Source: Synergistales bacterium
GTDB taxonomy: Bacteria; Synergistota; Synergistia; Synergistales; Thermovirgaceae
DNA: 7,415 nucleotides
Assembly (NCBI GenBank): GCA_018434645.1
Contig: JAHDOX010000122.1
Location: 1-7,415 of the forward strand
Reading direction: 5' to 3'
Shown here: positions 5,985 through 7,415 of the stretch, in pieces
Layout of the letters: every line of letters begins with the position of its first letter
Numbering within the stretch: the first letter of the stretch is position 1
Translations under genes and position numbers: made by a program
The notes under the pieces: generated by a model
Seen by the model: the letters and a program-made list of their open reading frames with translations, nothing else
Told to the model about the DNA's origin: nothing
Databases searched by the model: none

Positions 5985-7370
5985 ATGGAAACGTTGATGA
6001 GAATCAATGGAGTGGTAAACGGCATCGTGTGGGGACCCCCGATGCTGGCACTTTTGGTCGGTACCGGTATTTATCTAACCATCGTCCTCGGGTTTCCCCA
6101 AGTGCGGTATTTCGGTTTCATGTTCAAAGAAATTTTCGGTCAGTTGGGCAAAAAAGGCGAAGGTGAAGGTACGATTTCCGCCTTTGGAGCACTAGCCACA
6201 GCTTTGGCATCAACTATTGGATCTGGGAACATCGCCGGTGCGGCAACGGCGATTCACCTTGGTGGCCCAGGTGCCCTGTTCTGGATGTGGATAACCGCCA
6301 TCTTCGGCATGGCGACGAAAATGACGGAGGTATCGCTGGCGGTCAAGTTCAGGGAAAAGGATGCCGAAGGAAACTGGCGGGGCGGGACCATGTACGTTAT
6401 GGAAAAGGCCGTTGGGCAGAAATGGCTCGCCTGGCTTTTTGCCTTCTTCGCAACCTTCGCGGCTTTCGGGATCGGTAACGCCATACAGGCCAACTCAACT
6501 GCGGAAGCACTCAACCTGGGATTTGGAGTTCCACACTGGATTTCCGGTGTGGTAATGGCGATCTTGGTGGCCCTGGTCATCATTGGAGGACTAAAGCGCA
6601 TATCAGACGTTACCACTTATCTCGTACCATTTATGGCCATCTTCTACGTGATAGGCGGAACCATTGTCATTTTCTTCCACATCGACCTTGTTCCCCAGGC
6701 GATTTCCAACGCAGTATATTATGCTTTCAATGATCCCATGGCGATGCCCGGAGCCATTGCGGGCTGGTCGATCAAGATGGCCCTGACCAAGGGTGTCGCC
6801 CGCGGTGTTTTCTCCAACGAAGCCGGCCTTGGCTCGGCTCCCATGGTTCACGCCACGGCAATAACAGATCATCCGGCAAGGCAGGGATGTTACGGACTGT
6901 TTGAAGTTTTCATGGACACCATAGTAATCTGTTCCATCACCTGCATCGGCATATTGACCACCGGGACGCTTGTCAACTATCCCGAGCTGACCGGTGCCCA
7001 GCTTACTCTTACGGCGTTCAGCAGCGTTTTGGGCCAGCTGGGAGTAATGATTCTGTCTCTGGGCCTTGCCATGTTTGCCTTCTCGACGATACTCGGTTGG
7101 TACTGGTACGGTGAGACGGGAGCTACCTATATCTTCGGCCTTAGGATATCTCCCATTTACAAAGGACTCTGGATTTTGGTAGTTGTAGTCGGAGCATGGG
7201 GTGGAGGCGGAGAGTTTTTGGCAAATATCTGGAACTTGTCCGACACGATGAATGGCCTCATGGCTGCTCCTAACCTCGTGGCTCTTCTCTGGCTCTCCAA
7301 CGAGATGCGCAAGATTGTAAAAGACTTCGACGAGAAACGGGCAAAAGGCAGGATAAAGGCGGCAGGATAA
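5985..7370 (+). CDS. Sodium:alanine/glycine symporter, AGCS family
   Basis: This is a membrane secondary transporter that imports alanine or glycine with a sodium ion. The product has 461 residues and about ten to eleven hydrophobic helices, including roughly 19-37, 63-92, 97-121, 147-166, 185-203, 212-232, 305-326, 348-371 and 394-407. Family hallmarks are ALASTIGSGNIAGAATAI (73-90), the signature GGPGALFWMW (93-102) followed by TKMTEVSLAVKFRE, RGGTMYVMEKAVG, and RGVFSNEAGLGSAPMVHA (273-290). The C-terminus is short, cytoplasmic and basic. The ATG at 5985 follows AAGGAGGG by 10 nt. An ATG at 5997 is a possible alternative with poorer spacing. The position directly after grdEABCD suggests that it supplies glycine, or alanine as Stickland donor, to the reductase pathway. 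Substrate choice cannot be read from sequence alone. Its own promoter candidate implies that it can be expressed apart from the grd genes. Confidence 0.93.
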   Translation: METLMRINGVVNGIVWGPPMLALLVGTGIYLTIVLGFPQVRYFGFMFKEIFGQLGKKGEGEGTISAFGALATALASTIGSGNIAGAATAIHLGGPGALFWMWITAIFGMATKMTEVSLAVKFREKDAEGNWRGGTMYVMEKAVGQKWLAWLFAFFATFAAFGIGNAIQANSTAEALNLGFGVPHWISGVVMAILVALVIIGGLKRISDVTTYLVPFMAIFYVIGGTIVIFFHIDLVPQAISNAVYYAFNDPMAMPGAIAGWSIKMALTKGVARGVFSNEAGLGSAPMVHATAITDHPARQGCYGLFEVFMDTIVICSITCIGILTTGTLVNYPELTGAQLTLTAFSSVLGQLGVMILSLGLAMFAFSTILGWYWYGETGATYIFGLRISPIYKGLWILVVVVGAWGGGGEFLANIWNLSDTMNGLMAAPNLVALLWLSNEMRKIVKDFDEKRAKGRIKAAG

Positions 7371-7409
7371 GGTTGGTTTACCTGTAATTTGAAGCAGCGA
7401 AATGCCTTT

Positions 7410-7415
7410 GGGAGG
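7410..7415 (+). promoter_or_regulatory. Shine-Dalgarno-like sequence at the window end
   Basis: GGGAGG at the last bases resembles the other ribosome sites here and suggests that another plus-strand gene begins just past the window. No terminator hairpin is visible between the symporter stop (7370) and the window end. Confidence 0.35.

Noticed and set aside
1..7415. CRISPR arrays, tRNA or rRNA genes, insertion sequences.
   Set aside because: No regularly spaced repeats, cloverleaf sequences, rRNA motifs or transposase genes were seen.

Overview
The window carries most of a glycine reductase operon, grdE(partial)-grdA-grdB-grdC-grdD, followed on the same strand by a sodium:alanine/glycine symporter (AGCS family) gene. 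All six genes are on the plus strand and tightly packed, and no convincing minus-strand gene was seen. The pathway is Stickland-type amino-acid reduction. Glycine binds protein B (GrdE plus selenoprotein GrdB). The carboxymethyl group passes to selenoprotein A (GrdA). Protein C (GrdC/GrdD) then releases it as acetyl phosphate, which yields ATP. The symporter plausibly brings in the glycine or alanine that feeds this route.

Layout: 3-1208 is grdE, which lacks its N-terminus at the window edge. 1233-1709 is grdA, read through an in-frame TGA (Sec44). 1742-3049 is grdB, read through an in-frame TGA (Sec349, in a UxxCxxC motif). 3050-3143 is an intergenic gap with a perfect 16-bp inverted repeat but no T-tract. 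3144-4679 is grdC and 4695-5846 is grdD. 5847-5984 holds an extended -10 promoter candidate and a purine-rich leader. 5985-7370 is the AGCS symporter. The last 45 bases are non-coding and end in a Shine-Dalgarno-like GGGAGG that probably serves a gene beyond the window.

The organism must be a strictly anaerobic, amino-acid-fermenting bacterium with selenocysteine machinery, which is not in this window. Balanced GC, strong AGGAGG ribosome sites, frequent AGG and ATA codons, and grd genes next to an AGCS transporter would fit a Synergistota-type amino-acid degrader or a Firmicutes relative. This taxonomic guess is inference only.

This is a known system rather than a new one. The points most worth a second look are the two recoded UGA codons, which ordinary gene callers turn into truncated genes, and the SECIS-like hairpins behind them. 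The others are the large hairpin without a U-tract between grdB and grdC, and the separate promoter and leader in front of the symporter.
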